This document shows, in pieces, positions 1 to 7,680 of a stretch of DNA of 18,181 bases. How positions within the stretch are numbered: the stretch's first letter is position 1; each line of letters begins with the position of its first letter. This DNA is from Acidobacteriota bacterium (GTDB taxonomy: Bacteria; Acidobacteriota; Blastocatellia; Pyrinomonadales; Pyrinomonadaceae). The stretch is taken from the NCBI GenBank assembly GCA_023391155.1, contig JAEWBM010000143.1, positions 1 through 18,181 on the forward strand, read 5' to 3'. Made by a program: the position numbers and the translations under genes. The notes below the pieces were generated by a model. It ran no database searches and was not told the origin of the DNA. It saw nothing but the letters and a program-made list of their open reading frames with translations.

Positions 1-830
1 CGGGCGACATTAATGTTCCCTTTGGAGCGGAGGCTTACGCGGTACTTACCCGGTTCGACCTCACGCATATAGACGACCGCCTGAACGTCGCGGGCGGCAA
101 GCGGGATGTTAACGAAACCGTTGTTGTCGCCGTCGATCGCGCCGGCATCGGCACGCATAGCCAGCGTCTGCCGCATCCACGCCACGCGGCCGGAATCGTC
201 GCGTTGGACGGTGTTCAGCACCTGACGCATGAGCTCGATGCGGGACCAAGGATAATTGTTGTAAACAGCCTCAGATATCGACGCAGGGCGGACGCCGGCT
301 TTGACGAGTTCAGAAGCGACCTTTAGGGTGCGCTCAGTGGTATTGGGAAAGTGAAATGAGCCGGTGTCGGTCACGAGCGCCATATAAACGCACTCGGCGA
401 CCTCGCGGGTGACCTTGCCGCCGATGGCCTTGCAAAGGTTATAGATCATCTCACCGACCGCAGAGGCGGTGGCGTCTATCCAATTGATGGTTCCGAAGTG
501 TTCGCTGGTCGCGTGGTGGTCGATGTTGACGGTGAGAGCATTTTCGAGGCCCTGTATGCCGGGGCGGGATAGATCGGAACATTCGATGACGAAGACGGCG
601 TCATAATCCTTGTCGATCCGTTCGACATCGCGTATCTCCTCGGCACCCGGAAGGCTGCGATAAGAAGGCGGGATCTCTCCGCGAACGATGACCTCCGCCG
701 ATTTCCCCAGCGAGCGGAGAATCCAGCAGAGCCCGAGCGAAGATCCGACGCCGTCGCCGTCCGGCTTAACATGCGTCGTGATGCCGAAGTTCTTCTTATT
801 TTCAATTAACTCAACTACTTGACTTAACAC
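1..830 (-). CDS. nrnA: DHH-family phosphoesterase, NrnA-like (oligoribonuclease / pAp phosphatase), 3' end cut by window edge
   Basis: Likely degrades 2-5 nt RNA fragments and dephosphorylates 3'-phosphoadenosine 5'-phosphate in the cytoplasm (family knowledge). About 276 residues are visible; the C-terminus lies outside the window. Reading the minus strand from GTG at 830 shows motif I HVKPDGDGVGSS (residues 20-31), motif III NIDHH with the signature Asp-His-His at 104-106, and motif IV DTGSF at 155-159. The C-terminal RSKGNINVA segment begins the substrate-binding DHHA1 part. The GTG start gives the usual family N-terminus (MLSQVVELIENKKNFGITTH). The frame is open further upstream but has no better start, and no clear Shine-Dalgarno precedes GTG. 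In motif II (VIECSD, residues 81-86) a Glu stands at 83 where many relatives have Asp. It follows rbfA by 25 bp, so it is the last visible gene of the operon. Family assignment is firm; substrate is inferred. Confidence 0.9.
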   Translation of the reverse strand, partial: MLSQVVELIENKKNFGITTHVKPDGDGVGSSLGLCWILRSLGKSAEVIVRGEIPPSYRSLPGAEEIRDVERIDKDYDAVFVIECSDLSRPGIQGLENALTVNIDHHATSEHFGTINWIDATASAVGEMIYNLCKAIGGKVTREVAECVYMALVTDTGSFHFPNTTERTLKVASELVKAGVRPASISEAVYNNYPWSRIELMRQVLNTVQRDDSGRVAWMRQTLAMRADAGAIDGDNNGFVNIPLAARDVQAVVYMREVEPGKYRVSLRSKGNINVA

Positions 831-855
831 AGTTACAACAAATAAATACGTGGCT

Positions 856-1221
856 TTAGGATCCGTCTTCGGTTGGAAGCTCTCCGCGTGCGGCCAGGTC
901 ATTTAAGAGCGTTCCGATTCGGGCCGCGTTCTCTTCGGCCGTGTCCCGCGCGAAATGCAGATGGGGCACGTGGCGGAGGTCGAGTCCGATAGCAACCTGC
1001 TGGCGGACGAAGCTCGTAGCATTTTTGAGCGCTTTCAGAGCCTCATCGACCTCGGCCTTTTCGCCGTCGATCAGGACATAGACCTTGGCGTCCCGCAGAT
1101 CGGGTGAGACCTCAACGTCCGTTACGGTCACGGCCTCAAGCCTCGGATCCTCGAGTTCGAAACCGACGACCTCGGCGATCTCCTCTTTCAATGATTCCGC
1201 CAGGCGTTCCGGGCGACGCAT
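856..1221 (-). CDS. rbfA: 30S ribosome-binding factor RbfA
   Basis: Small KH-fold protein that binds the 30S subunit and helps mature the 5' end of 16S rRNA. The 121-residue product is the usual length for the family. It begins MRRPERLAESLKEEIAEV, then has the family segments ELEDPRLEAVTVTDVEVSPDL and AKVYV, and a C-terminal LRHVPHLHFARD block. The start at 1221 was chosen over one 23 codons upstream because RbfA proteins normally begin with this Arg-rich helix and because AAGGGAAGGA lies a few bases before it (about 1225-1234). The longer start would also overlap infB. It starts 16 bp after the infB stop, in the common infB-rbfA order. Confidence 0.95.
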   Translation of the reverse strand: MRRPERLAESLKEEIAEVVGFELEDPRLEAVTVTDVEVSPDLRDAKVYVLIDGEKAEVDEALKALKNATSFVRQQVAIGLDLRHVPHLHFARDTAEENAARIGTLLNDLAARGELPTEDGS

Positions 1222-1237
1222 AAATCCTTCCCTTACT

Positions 1238-3934
1238 CTAGAGTTCGGTCGCCGCGATGCGTTCGATGGCGAATGCCTCGATCTCATCACCGACCTTGAT
1301 ATCGTTGAAATTCACCAGGCTGATACCGCATTCATAGCCCTGCTTGACCTCGTTGGTATCTTCCTTGAACCGCTTGAGCGAGGCGATGTCGCCCTCCCAA
1401 GTGACGACCCCGTCGCGGATGAGGCGGGCCTTCGCCTGCCGGCGAATGACGCCGTCCGTAACGCGGCAACCGGCGATGGTGCCGATGCGGGATACCTTGA
1501 AGGTCTCTTGAACCTCAGCCTTGCCGAGGATGACCTCTTTCTCAATGGCGTCGAGCATGCCGATCATGGCAGCCTTTATCTCTTCCTCGACCTTGTAAAT
1601 GATCGAGTGGAGCCGGATGTCGACGTCTTCCTGCTTAGCGACCTCGGCGGCGCGGGCCTCGGGCCGCACGTTGAATCCGATGATCACCACCGCCGTCGAG
1701 GCGTCGTCGGCCTGAGTGGCCGATGCGAGCAGGACGTCGGATTCCGCGATGGCACCGACGCCGGCGCGGATGACACGGACCATGACCTTTTCAGTCGAAA
1801 GTTTTTCAAGCGTACCGCGAAGTACCTCGACGGAACCCTGTACGTCCGCCTTGAGGATGATGAGGAGTTCCTTGACCTCTGCCTGGCCGAGCGATTCGAT
1901 ACCGCGTTTCGTCGTCTTGAGCATTGCCGCCTGACGGGCATGCATCTGACGCTGATTTGCGATGGTCTGAGCACGGTCGATATCCGAAACGACCTGGAAC
2001 GTGTCGCCCGCCTGGGGAACGCCCTGAAGGCCGAGGACCTCGACCGGGGTTGCCGGCGGTGCCTCATCCACGGTCTCGCCTCGGTCAGAGAACATCGCAC
2101 GGACCTTTCCGTAATACTGGCCGACGATGAACGGGTCGCCGACGCGAAGCGTTCCCTGCTGCACCAGAGCAGTGGCAACGGCGCCGCGGCCCTTGTCGAG
2201 CTTGGCCTCGAGCACGACACCGGAAGCACGCCGAGTCGGGCTCGCCTTAAGGTCGAGAATGTCCGCCTGCAGCAAGACCGTTTCGAGCAGCGTGTCGAGC
2301 CCCTGACGATTCTTTGCCGAAACGGGAACCATTTCAACATCGCCGCCCCAATCGACCGGCTGAACGCCGAGGCCGGCAAGCCCCTGCTTCACACGGTCGG
2401 GGTTGGCATCGGGTTTATCTATTTTGTTGATCGCAACGATCATCGGGACCTTGGCAGCCTTAGAGTGCTCAACGGCCTCGATGGTCTGCGGCATGACGCC
2501 GTCGTCCGCGGCAACCACAAGGATGACGATATCCGTCGCCTTGGCACCGCGTGCACGCATCATCGTAAACGCTTCGTGGCCCGGGGTATCGAGGAACACC
2601 ACGCGCCTCGTATTATCGGGAGTTTCCGGATCGGGAACATAAACGCTGTAAGCACCGATGTGCTGCGTGATGCCGCCCGCTTCACCCTCGGCGACGTTCT
2701 CAGAACGGATCGCGTCAAGAAGCGAAGTCTTACCGTGGTCGACGTGGCCCATCACGGTTATGACGGGGGCACGGGCCTCTTCGACATCGTCGGAATCGGA
2801 GGCGATAAGCTCTTCGAATTCCTGCTCGATGACCATTTCCTCGAACGGTACGAAGCTGATGTTGTAGCCGAGATCGAGACCGAGATCGGTCGCCATCTTG
2901 TCGCCCATCGGCTGGTTAAGCGTGGCAAAAACGCCGCGTTTGACGAGCAGCTGAACGATGTCACGGGGAGCGATTCCCAGAGCCTCAGAAAATTCGCGGA
3001 CGGTCGCTCCCTCAACAAGACGAACGTGTTTGACGTCGGCGCCTTCTGTATGGCCGACCTGTGCAAGCACACGCTCTTCGATGGTGCGCTGACGCGGGAG
3101 ATCTTGTTCGCGTTCGGCGAAGCGCCCCCTATCGCCGGGCTTGCCGCGACGGCCGCCCGAACGGCCGGGACGGCGGCGGTTATCCGCCGGAGGCGTGTAA
3201 TTCATTTGCGGAGTCGCCGTTTCGCCGGGCGTTCCGCGGAACTCGGTGCGGCGGCCGCGAGCATCTCTGCCGCGTGCCTCATCGCTCAATTTGCCGGTCT
3301 TGGTCGGCTGGTCGCTGACCAGGCGCTCGCCGGGCTTAACGCCCTTCTTCAATGCGGCGCTAGTGAGCGTAAGCTTTTTGATCTGGGTGCCGGAGGGCTT
3401 TTCGGCCGGCTTCTCTTCTTCTTCAGCGGGTTTGGCCGGTGCCTCGTCAACCTGTTCGGCCGGAGCCTCTGCCTCAACGGGTTCGGCTGCCTCGGCCTCA
3501 ACCGGAGCTTCCGCTTCCGGTTCTTCCTCGACCACGACCGGGGCCTTTTTCTTAAGGACCTTGCGGACGGCGGCCGCGGGTTTTGCCTTGGCCGGCTCTT
3601 TAACAGGCTCTTCGGCAGCAGCCTCGACGGGCAATTCTTCGGGAGCTTCTATCGGTGTTTCGACCGGCTCCTCGGCGATCTCTTCCTCAGGCGGGGCGGC
3701 CTTGGGCGCAGCCTTTTTCTTGACGGCCTTGATCACCTTGATGGCCCGCTTGGGTGCAGGATCCGCCTTCGGAAAATACTTGGCTCGCACCTTGTCCGCC
3801 AGCTCCGCCGTGACGGAGTTGGACGGCACGCTGACATCCGCTCCCTCGCGGCGCAGGTCTTCCATTACACGTTTTGTGTCCTGTTTGACTTCACGTGCGA
3901 GATCGTAGATCCGTATTTTCTTACCAGCAGCCAT
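1238..3934 (-). CDS. infB: Translation initiation factor IF-2
   Basis: GTPase that brings initiator tRNA to the 30S subunit and promotes subunit joining. The product has 898 residues. An IF2_N helical module is at about 1-54. A long low-complexity linker follows: Ala/Glu/Pro/Lys-rich to about 180, then Arg/Gly-rich to about 285. A second IF2_N-type module is at about 303-345. The G domain carries GHVDHGKT (396-403), GGITQHIGAY (420-429), DTPGHEAF (449-456), NKID (503-506) and SAK (539-541). Domains II, III and the tRNA-binding C-terminal barrel follow to the end. It starts 70 bp after nusA; the Shine-Dalgarno is weak (GAGTGAAACG). No ylxR or ylxQ gene sits between nusA and infB, unlike many bacteria. 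The linker's skewed composition makes the opposite strand falsely open for over 1000 codons. Confidence 0.98.
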   Translation of the reverse strand: MAAGKKIRIYDLAREVKQDTKRVMEDLRREGADVSVPSNSVTAELADKVRAKYFPKADPAPKRAIKVIKAVKKKAAPKAAPPEEEIAEEPVETPIEAPEELPVEAAAEEPVKEPAKAKPAAAVRKVLKKKAPVVVEEEPEAEAPVEAEAAEPVEAEAPAEQVDEAPAKPAEEEEKPAEKPSGTQIKKLTLTSAALKKGVKPGERLVSDQPTKTGKLSDEARGRDARGRRTEFRGTPGETATPQMNYTPPADNRRRPGRSGGRRGKPGDRGRFAEREQDLPRQRTIEERVLAQVGHTEGADVKHVRLVEGATVREFSEALGIAPRDIVQLLVKRGVFATLNQPMGDKMATDLGLDLGYNISFVPFEEMVIEQEFEELIASDSDDVEEARAPVITVMGHVDHGKTSLLDAIRSENVAEGEAGGITQHIGAYSVYVPDPETPDNTRRVVFLDTPGHEAFTMMRARGAKATDIVILVVAADDGVMPQTIEAVEHSKAAKVPMIVAINKIDKPDANPDRVKQGLAGLGVQPVDWGGDVEMVPVSAKNRQGLDTLLETVLLQADILDLKASPTRRASGVVLEAKLDKGRGAVATALVQQGTLRVGDPFIVGQYYGKVRAMFSDRGETVDEAPPATPVEVLGLQGVPQAGDTFQVVSDIDRAQTIANQRQMHARQAAMLKTTKRGIESLGQAEVKELLIILKADVQGSVEVLRGTLEKLSTEKVMVRVIRAGVGAIAESDVLLASATQADDASTAVVIIGFNVRPEARAAEVAKQEDVDIRLHSIIYKVEEEIKAAMIGMLDAIEKEVILGKAEVQETFKVSRIGTIAGCRVTDGVIRRQAKARLIRDGVVTWEGDIASLKRFKEDTNEVKQGYECGISLVNFNDIKVGDEIEAFAIERIAATEL

Positions 3935-4004
3935 AAATTCGTTTCACTCTTTCGTTCCGGGCCGCTTGCCCGTTCCCATCCGCAGACTCGGCCGGCGGCG
4001 GGGA

Positions 4005-5669
4005 TCATGCTCGCTCTTCTTCGTCGACGTCATCACCGGCTTCATCGGCAACTTCCTCGGCTGCTTCCGGCTCGGCTTCCGTTTCGACTTCAGTCTCGGG
4101 CTCGGCCGCTTCCGGAGCGTCGGGGACCGCAACCTCACCTTCCGGTTCGAGGTCCGGAGCTTGTGCCTCTGCCTCGATCAGTTCGGTTTCGGGGAGCGTC
4201 TCGCCGTCGAGCTGGCTGTCGGGTGCAGCATCTATCTCAGCATCTGCGGCGTCAGTTTCCGCAGCGTCTGTGGTTTGAGAAGGCTCTTCCGACACGGCAG
4301 GCTCTTCGGCCATTTCGGTAACGGCCTCGGATTCGGCCGATCCCTCATCCGCCAATTCGCCGGCCACCTGAGCGTTCTTCGCACTTACTATCGCACCGGC
4401 CGCATCCAGTATCGCCTGGCCTTCGTCGAGGCTGAGGTCGAGCGTTTCGACGAGGTCGTCGAGCGACATCGCCGCTAATCCTTCGACATCGGTCACGCCG
4501 CGTTCGCCGAGGATCTCGGCCTGATTGGCGGTCACACCCTGGATGGCGGTGATCGGCACGGCCTCGCCGGATGCCATCATCTGGCCCATCTGCTGTGTGA
4601 TCTCCTTCTTAAGGACATCCTCGCTGACGATGTTGATGTCCCAGCCGACCAGTCGCGTGGCGAGGCGGACGTTCTGACCGCGTTTGCCGATCGCGAGGCT
4701 CAACTGATCTTCGGTGACGATCACGTCCATCTGCCGTTTTTCGATATCGGTGATCCGCACCTGCGAAACCTTTGCCGGCGACAGAGCGTTGGCCGCAAAG
4801 ACGCTGGGCTCGTCAGACCACTCGATGATGTCGATCTTCTCGCCGCGGAGTTCCTTGATGATCGACTGTACGCGGGAGCCCTTCATACCGACGCAGGCCC
4901 CGACGGGGTCGACATCCTTTTCGTTCGAGGTGACCGCGATCTTTGCCCGGTCGCCCGGTTCGCGGACGGCCGATTTGATGACGACTGTCTCGTCATAGAT
5001 CTCAGGCACTTCCATTTCAAAGAGGCGTTTGATCAGCTCTGCCGAGGCACGCGATACGATGATCTGCTGGCCCTTTTGCTCTTTCGAAACCTCGACAATG
5101 ACAACGCGGATACGCTCGCCCTGGTTCCAGATCTCGCCGCGGGCCTGCTCCTTCCGGGGCAGGATCGCCTCCAGATTGCCTCCGAGATCGACGATGATGT
5201 CACCGCGCTCGAACCGCTTGACGGTGCCGTTGATCAGCTCGCCCTTGCGGTCGATATATTCGTCGTAAACTTTTTCGCGTATCGCCTCGCGGACCTTTTG
5301 CACGAGGATCTGCTTAGCCGTCTGGGCGGCGATGCGGCCCATTTCTTCGGCCGGCAGCGGGATCAGCAGCATGTCGCCGATCTCGACCTCGTCACCGGCA
5401 AGCTCCTGAGCCTCGGTGAGCGAAAGTTCGGCGGAGGGGTTCTCGACCTCTTCGACAACGGTCTTGTGGACCGAGATCTCGATCATCCCCTCTTCCTGGT
5501 TCCAATCGACCTCGATGCTCTCGCCGGTCTTATCGTGCGCTTTGAACTGCTTTCGGGCAGCGGCCTTGACGGCCTCTTTCATAGCCTCGATCACCATATC
5601 GCGGTCGAGTCCCTGCTCATTGCATAGAGCCTCAATGCTCTGTCCGATAGATGATATTAAGTTACTCAT
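4005..5669 (-). CDS. nusA: Transcription termination/antitermination factor NusA with long acidic tail
   Basis: Binds RNA polymerase and nascent RNA and modulates pausing, termination and antitermination. In 554 residues: an N-terminal polymerase-binding domain (about 1-130), an S1 domain (about 142-207, with NGTVKRFERGDIIVDLGG), KH1 with the GMKG loop (261-264), KH2 with the GKRG loop (328-331), and one helix-hairpin-helix-like domain (about 372-430). The tail from 432 to 552 contains no Lys or Arg and is rich in Glu, Asp, Ala and Pro. It is longer than in minimal NusA proteins and could play the part of the acidic repeats of enterobacterial NusA (inference). It lies 28 bp after rimP, whose stop codon is inside a small hairpin. 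Confidence 0.98.
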   Translation of the reverse strand: MSNLISSIGQSIEALCNEQGLDRDMVIEAMKEAVKAAARKQFKAHDKTGESIEVDWNQEEGMIEISVHKTVVEEVENPSAELSLTEAQELAGDEVEIGDMLLIPLPAEEMGRIAAQTAKQILVQKVREAIREKVYDEYIDRKGELINGTVKRFERGDIIVDLGGNLEAILPRKEQARGEIWNQGERIRVVIVEVSKEQKGQQIIVSRASAELIKRLFEMEVPEIYDETVVIKSAVREPGDRAKIAVTSNEKDVDPVGACVGMKGSRVQSIIKELRGEKIDIIEWSDEPSVFAANALSPAKVSQVRITDIEKRQMDVIVTEDQLSLAIGKRGQNVRLATRLVGWDINIVSEDVLKKEITQQMGQMMASGEAVPITAIQGVTANQAEILGERGVTDVEGLAAMSLDDLVETLDLSLDEGQAILDAAGAIVSAKNAQVAGELADEGSAESEAVTEMAEEPAVSEEPSQTTDAAETDAADAEIDAAPDSQLDGETLPETELIEAEAQAPDLEPEGEVAVPDAPEAAEPETEVETEAEPEAAEEVADEAGDDVDEEERA

Positions 5670-5682
5670 TGATCTAACCCGC

Positions 5683-5699
5683 GAACTGCGATGCAGTTC
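5683..5699 (-). other. Short hairpin at the rimP-nusA junction
   Basis: GAACTGC and GCAGTTC form a perfect 7-bp stem around a 3-nt loop. It overlaps the rimP stop codon and fills most of the 28-bp spacer before nusA. No T-tract follows, so it is not a standard terminator. It may affect translational coupling or RNA processing, or be fortuitous. Confidence 0.35.
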
Positions 5700-6183
5700 A
5701 TTTACGCTTAAGCTCCTCTGAAAGATCGAATACTAAATTTGCCTTTGCCACGTTCGAATACGGGACCGTAACACTCCCGACCGCCCTGTCTTCGAAGGTG
5801 ATGCTTTCGCCGTCCACACCGGCAATTACGCCCTTAAATGCTTTTCGCCCGTCGATCGGCTCGCGAGTTTTCATTCGCGCTTTTTCGCCGGTGAACTTTA
5901 CGAAGTCTTCAATACTGTAAAGCTCACGTTCGAGGCCCGGTGACGAAACTTCCAGAACGTAAGAAGAAGGAATGATGTCCTCGAGATCGAGAACTCCCTC
6001 GATATCTCTCGAAACTTCGCTGCAGTCGTCGAGCGTTACGCCGCCGGGCTTATCGACAAAGACCCTGACGACAGCGTTTCGCTTGGTTCCGGCGATCTCG
6101 CTGTGGACGAATTCGAGGCCTTTTGCCTCCGCCGCCCCCTTGGCGATCTCCCGCAAACGGGACTCGATCTGCTCCCTTTCCAT
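5698..6183 (-). CDS. rimP: Ribosome maturation factor RimP
   Basis: Needed for assembly of the 30S subunit; normally the first gene of the rimP-nusA-infB operon, as here. The start at 6183 gives 161 residues (MEREQIESRLREIAKG), typical of the family. The core signature is visible: RVFVDKPGGVTLDDCSEVSR, then LEDIIPSSYVLEVSSPGLER, and a C-terminal SH3-like barrel ending LSEELKRK. An in-frame start 24 codons upstream (6255) would add an uncharacteristic hydrophobic/Cys segment and place a terminator-like hairpin inside the coding region, so it was rejected. The Shine-Dalgarno is poor; an AGG touches the ATG directly. Confidence 0.93.
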   Translation of the reverse strand: MEREQIESRLREIAKGAAEAKGLEFVHSEIAGTKRNAVVRVFVDKPGGVTLDDCSEVSRDIEGVLDLEDIIPSSYVLEVSSPGLERELYSIEDFVKFTGEKARMKTREPIDGRKAFKGVIAGVDGESITFEDRAVGSVTVPYSNVAKANLVFDLSEELKRK

Positions 6184-6200
6184 CCTGAATTTAACGTCCC

Positions 6201-6231
6201 AAAAATAAAACAGTGGGCACAGGACCCACTG
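6201..6231 (-). terminator. Intrinsic terminator or attenuator just upstream of rimP
   Basis: On the minus strand CAGTGGG and CCCACTG form a perfect 7-bp stem with a 7-nt loop, followed at once by TTTTATTTTT. It lies 70 bp beyond the stop of the hypothetical gene at 6301 and only 17 nt before the rimP ATG. It can end the xylF-kinase transcript. Because so little room remains for another promoter, it may also act as an attenuator in the rimP-nusA leader (inference). Confidence 0.65.
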
Positions 6232-6300
6232 GACACGCATCACGCATCGTAGCAAACTCTTAGTTTAACAACTACGCCGTATTTTATGCAAGCTATTAAG

Positions 6301-6708
6301 TTATAAATTGCTCTTTATTCGCTGCATAGAAGTTGTTAGGCCGGCGAGCTGCTCGTTCATCGGTTTGAACTTCTTGTCCGAGGGTGCGGAGGCGAACTCT
6401 TCCGCCATCACCAGAAACTCTCGTGCGGCCGAGGCGAGGCGTTTGGATTCTTTCTCGAGTTCCCTGGCCGTGTCGGGGCTGTTCGAGAGGCTCTTTTTGG
6501 CCTCGGCCACGCCCCAGTGGGTGATGCGGATAACGTTCGTACGGCTGGTCGCGGCTATCCAGCTCTCGGATAACAGATATTCGCGAATATTGTCGATGCT
6601 AGGAAAAAAGCCTTCCTTTTTCAGCAGCTCGGCGAGGTCGACATCCGTGGAGTCCTTTCCGCCGGTGATCTCGTATAGTTTGGTCAAAACTTTATGGTAA
6701 ACATCCAT
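6301..6708 (-). CDS. Small hypothetical protein, possible winged-helix N-terminal half
   Basis: Unrecognised 135-residue protein, apparently cytoplasmic: no signal peptide or membrane segment is visible. The N-terminal half (about 1-72) alternates short helices and ends with NVIRITHWGVAEAKKS, which reads like the recognition helix and wing of a winged-helix fold; this is a guess from pattern. The C-terminal half (about 73-135) is strongly helical and charged (ARELEKESKRLASAAREF). It begins 30 bp after the ROK kinase stop and probably shares its transcript; the terminator at 6201-6231 follows. No clear Shine-Dalgarno is seen. Normal composition and clean boundaries argue for a real gene. Function unknown. 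Confidence 0.7.
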   Translation of the reverse strand: MDVYHKVLTKLYEITGGKDSTDVDLAELLKKEGFFPSIDNIREYLLSESWIAATSRTNVIRITHWGVAEAKKSLSNSPDTARELEKESKRLASAAREFLVMAEEFASAPSDKKFKPMNEQLAGLTTSMQRIKSNL

Positions 6709-6738
6709 AATAATTGAACATGCTTTCGCGTTTTTAGT

Positions 6739-7677
6739 TTATCCGGCGGTGGGTGCCTTGCTGCCGATCGCCGCCACACGGGCGGCCCCGATCAGGCCGG
6801 CATCGTCGCCGAGAGCGGACCGCAGAAGTTTAACACGTTCGAACGGCCTTTGAAACGCCCTATATTTAAGTTCACGTTCGATGGCCGGCCCGATCACATG
6901 CCACGAATTGGCGACGCCCCCGCCGACGACGATCGCGTCCGGGTTCAAGGCATTCACCAGGCCGCCGAGTGCGATGCCCAAATATCGCCCAGCGGAAGCG
7001 AAAATTCGCTTGGCAGCGGCATCGCCCCGGACCGCACGATCATATAAATCCTCTGCGGTGATGCCGTCCGGATCGCCAAATTCGCCACTCTCTTTTGCGA
7101 CACGGACGATCGCCGTTGCCGATGCGTATTGCTCTACACACCCGTTGCTGCCGCATCCGCACTTGACGCCGTCGGGTTCGACGCAGATGTGGCCGAGCTC
7201 GCCGGCGGTCCCGTCCGCGCCACGGTAAGGCCGGCCGTCAAAGATCAATCCCCCGCCGACCCCCGTTCCGAGGGTGATGTGAACAACGTTGGCAAAGCTT
7301 GCCGACGCTCCTTTCCAGTGCTCGCCAATGGCCGCGGCGGTAGCATCATTCTCGAGAAACACCCGCATGCCGAGCCGAGTGCCGAGTTCCCGGGCGGCCG
7401 GGGAACCGTCCAGGTCAGGGATGTTGGGTGCCTGAACGACGCCGCCGCTATCAACATTTACGACCGCCGGGACAGCAAGTCCGAAAAGCTCGGGCCGTTC
7501 GGTGCCGGCTGCGGCGACGCACTCTTCCGCGAGTTCCGCGATCGCGGCAAGGATATCCGCGGCCGACCTTGATGCCGGAAGCGGCCGGGACCTCCGCACG
7601 AGCAGCACTCCGCCGTCATCGATAACGGCGACGCGAAAATTCGTTCCGCCAAGATCTGCTGCCAGAATATTTGCCAT
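6739..7677 (-). CDS. ROK-family sugar kinase (glucokinase-like)
   Basis: Cytoplasmic ATP-dependent hexose kinase of the ROK family, most like glucokinases. In 312 residues: the phosphate-binding loop DLGGTNFR (8-15), the catalytic segment ENDATAAA with Asp111, the second glycine loop LGTGVGGG (136-143), and the ROK zinc site GELGHICVEPDG followed by CGCGSNGC (His163, Cys173, Cys175, Cys180). VVGGGVAN near the C-terminus is the adenosine-binding turn. No N-terminal DNA-binding domain is present, so it is an enzyme, not a ROK repressor. It starts 3 bp after the xylF-like stop, implying translational coupling. The substrate could be glucose, another hexose or an N-acetyl sugar; sequence alone does not decide. 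Confidence 0.92.
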   Translation of the reverse strand: MANILAADLGGTNFRVAVIDDGGVLLVRRSRPLPASRSAADILAAIAELAEECVAAAGTERPELFGLAVPAVVNVDSGGVVQAPNIPDLDGSPAARELGTRLGMRVFLENDATAAAIGEHWKGASASFANVVHITLGTGVGGGLIFDGRPYRGADGTAGELGHICVEPDGVKCGCGSNGCVEQYASATAIVRVAKESGEFGDPDGITAEDLYDRAVRGDAAAKRIFASAGRYLGIALGGLVNALNPDAIVVGGGVANSWHVIGPAIERELKYRAFQRPFERVKLLRSALGDDAGLIGAARVAAIGSKAPTAG

Positions 7678-7680
7678 CCC

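Noticed and set aside
476..805. Minus-strand 109-codon frame inside nrnA
   Set aside because: Ser/Arg-rich out-of-frame shadow; the overlapping nrnA frame carries all DHH-family motifs.
1085..4321. Plus-strand frame open for 1078 codons, antisense to infB and part of nusA and rbfA
   Set aside because: It mirrors well-recognised genes, has no recognisable domain or ribosome site, and is explained by skewed codon use and the low-complexity IF-2 linker.
6184..6255. Longer rimP start adding 24 residues
   Set aside because: It would put a terminator-like hairpin in the coding region and adds a segment foreign to RimP.
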